Program-made: the position numbers and the translations under genes
NCBI GenBank assembly: GCA_013360535.1
Contig: JABWBL010000205.1
Span: forward strand, 1-6,399
Direction: 5' to 3'
Length of the DNA stretch: 6,399 bases
From: Planctomycetaceae bacterium
GTDB lineage: Bacteria; Planctomycetota; UBA1135; GCA-002686595
In this document: piece after piece, positions 5,620 to 6,399 of the stretch
Position numbering within the stretch: the stretch's first letter is position 1
How the letters are laid out: every line of letters starts with the position of its first letter
The notes under the pieces: model-generated
The model's database searches: none
Told to the model about the DNA's origin: nothing
Seen by the model: the letters and a program-made list of their open reading frames with translations, nothing else

Positions 5620-6399
5620 CTACTTCAGGCGCACGCGCACGTTGCTGACGATCTTCTTGAGCGCGGCGGCGACGACGGCGGTGTCGGGGTGGCGCACGAT
5701 CACGAAGCCTTCGCCCTCGTACGTGCCGCTCGCCGGCTGGCCGACGGGAGGGATCTTCGACTCGACGACGATGTCCTTGAGCTCGCGCAGGACCTCCTCG
5801 AGGCCCTCGATCGCCGCGACCTTGCCTTCGCCCTGCCCACGCAGGTACGCGGCGCCGGCGGAGAACTTGCGCTGCGGCACGTCGAACTGCTCGAGCACGA
5901 CGAGCCGCGCCCAGGCGCGGTAGAGGTCGAAGTCGTGCGCGTAGGAGATCAGCGTGCTGAACTGCGCGCCGGGCGGGCGCGCGGCGACCTCCGAGATCGC
6001 GATGCGGCCGTCGGGGCGGCGGAACCACTCCATGTGCGTGATGCCGGTGTGGATGCCGAGCGCATCGAGCGCGCGCGGGCCGGCCTCGAAGATCGGCGCG
6101 AACTCCGGAGTGTCGATGCGGCGCGGCAGGAACACCGTCCACTGGATCCAGGCGTTCTCGATCACCGTCAGCGGCGCGGGCGCGTAACTGTTGATCGAGT
6201 GCAGGAGGTGGCGACCGTTGAGCGTCACCGTGTCGAAGGAGAACTCCTCGCCGGTGATGAATTCCTCGAGCAGGAGCGGCGCGGCGGCGCTCGGGCTGAC
6301 GCTCTTCACGTAGCTCGCAAGCTCCTCGAGGTTCTCGACGCGCACGGTCTGGCGCGCGCCGGCGCCCGCGGGCGGCTTGGCGACCAGCGGGAAGCCCGT
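5620..6399 (-). CDS. ATP-grasp domain carboxylate-amine ligase, 5' end cut by window edge
   Basis: The frame is open at base 6399 and gives the last 259 residues; the N-terminal domain lies outside the window. It opens in the ATP-binding loop (TGFPLVAKPPAGAGARQT), followed by EEFITGEEFSFDT at visible residues 45-57, THMEWF at 121-126, and ISEVAARPPGAQ at 135-146 with Glu124, Glu137 and Arg141 as the metal and phosphate residues. Nearly every landmark of the downstream gene recurs here in order, including the C-terminal IEGLEEV and VRHPD segments, so the two are tandem paralogues from a duplication that has diverged strongly. The active-site residues look intact, so it should be an ATP-dependent amide-forming ligase; the substrates are not predictable. 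Its TAG stop lies 11 bases before the next start, so co-transcription is very likely. An in-frame GTG at 6345 is internal to the domain and not the start. Confidence 0.92.
   Translation of the reverse strand, partial: TGFPLVAKPPAGAGARQTVRVENLEELASYVKSVSPSAAAPLLLEEFITGEEFSFDTVTLNGRHLLHSINSYAPAPLTVIENAWIQWTVFLPRRIDTPEFAPIFEAGPRALDALGIHTGITHMEWFRRPDGRIAISEVAARPPGAQFSTLISYAHDFDLYRAWARLVVLEQFDVPQRKFSAGAAYLRGQGEGKVAAIEGLEEVLRELKDIVVESKIPPVGQPASGTYEGEGFVIVRHPDTAVVAAALKKIVSNVRVRLK

Noticed and set aside
4394..5923. A 509-codon open frame on the plus strand opposite both ATP-grasp genes.
   Set aside because: It is rich in Arg, Ala, His, Asp and Val in the pattern expected of the antisense of high-GC coding DNA, spans two well-supported genes and their junction, and shows no recognisable domain.
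5609..6142. Extension of the second ATP-grasp gene upstream to 6142.
   Set aside because: The upstream part is Arg- and Ala-rich antisense-like sequence overlapping the conserved core of the other ATP-grasp gene in a different frame, and family homology begins at the ATG at 5608.

Overview
The window is very GC-rich, gene-dense bacterial DNA. All six supported genes lie on the minus strand, so the biology reads from right to left. Third codon positions are almost all G or C, and this bias creates long but meaningless open frames on the plus strand. The base composition and gene content would suit a high-GC environmental lineage such as Myxococcota, Planctomycetota or Actinomycetota. Nothing in the window, such as an rRNA or a marker gene, settles which.

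In transcription order: (1) 6399-5620, the C-terminal two thirds of an ATP-grasp ligase, cut by the right edge; (2) 5608-4385, a complete second ATP-grasp ligase of the same family, 11 bases downstream; (3) 4384-4280, a 105-base spacer, with a 12-bp hairpin that overlaps the stop codon of gene 2; (4) 4279-3338, a protein with the peptidase S51 / class I glutamine amidotransferase-like fold (peptidase E and cyanophycinase relatives) carrying a charged helical insert of about 100 residues; (5) 3341-2208, an enterochelin-esterase-like alpha/beta hydrolase whose GTG start overlaps the previous stop as GTGA; (6) 2137-956, a DegT/DnrJ/EryC1/StrS PLP-dependent sugar aminotransferase; (7) 915-1, a class I SAM-dependent methyltransferase-like protein that runs off the left edge.

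The S51-like and esterase genes are certainly coupled, and the two ATP-grasp genes almost certainly are. Gaps of 70 and 40 bases suggest that the aminotransferase and methyltransferase are read in the same direction, probably as part of the same locus. Functionally, two carboxylate-amine ligases sit next to two serine hydrolases that could cleave amide or ester bonds, followed by sugar-amination and methylation enzymes. This looks like a specialised-metabolite or modified-glycan/peptide locus, in which ATP-grasp enzymes form amide links and the hydrolases trim, release or recycle the product. The product cannot be named from the sequence. No transporter, regulator, mobile element, RNA gene or CRISPR array is visible.
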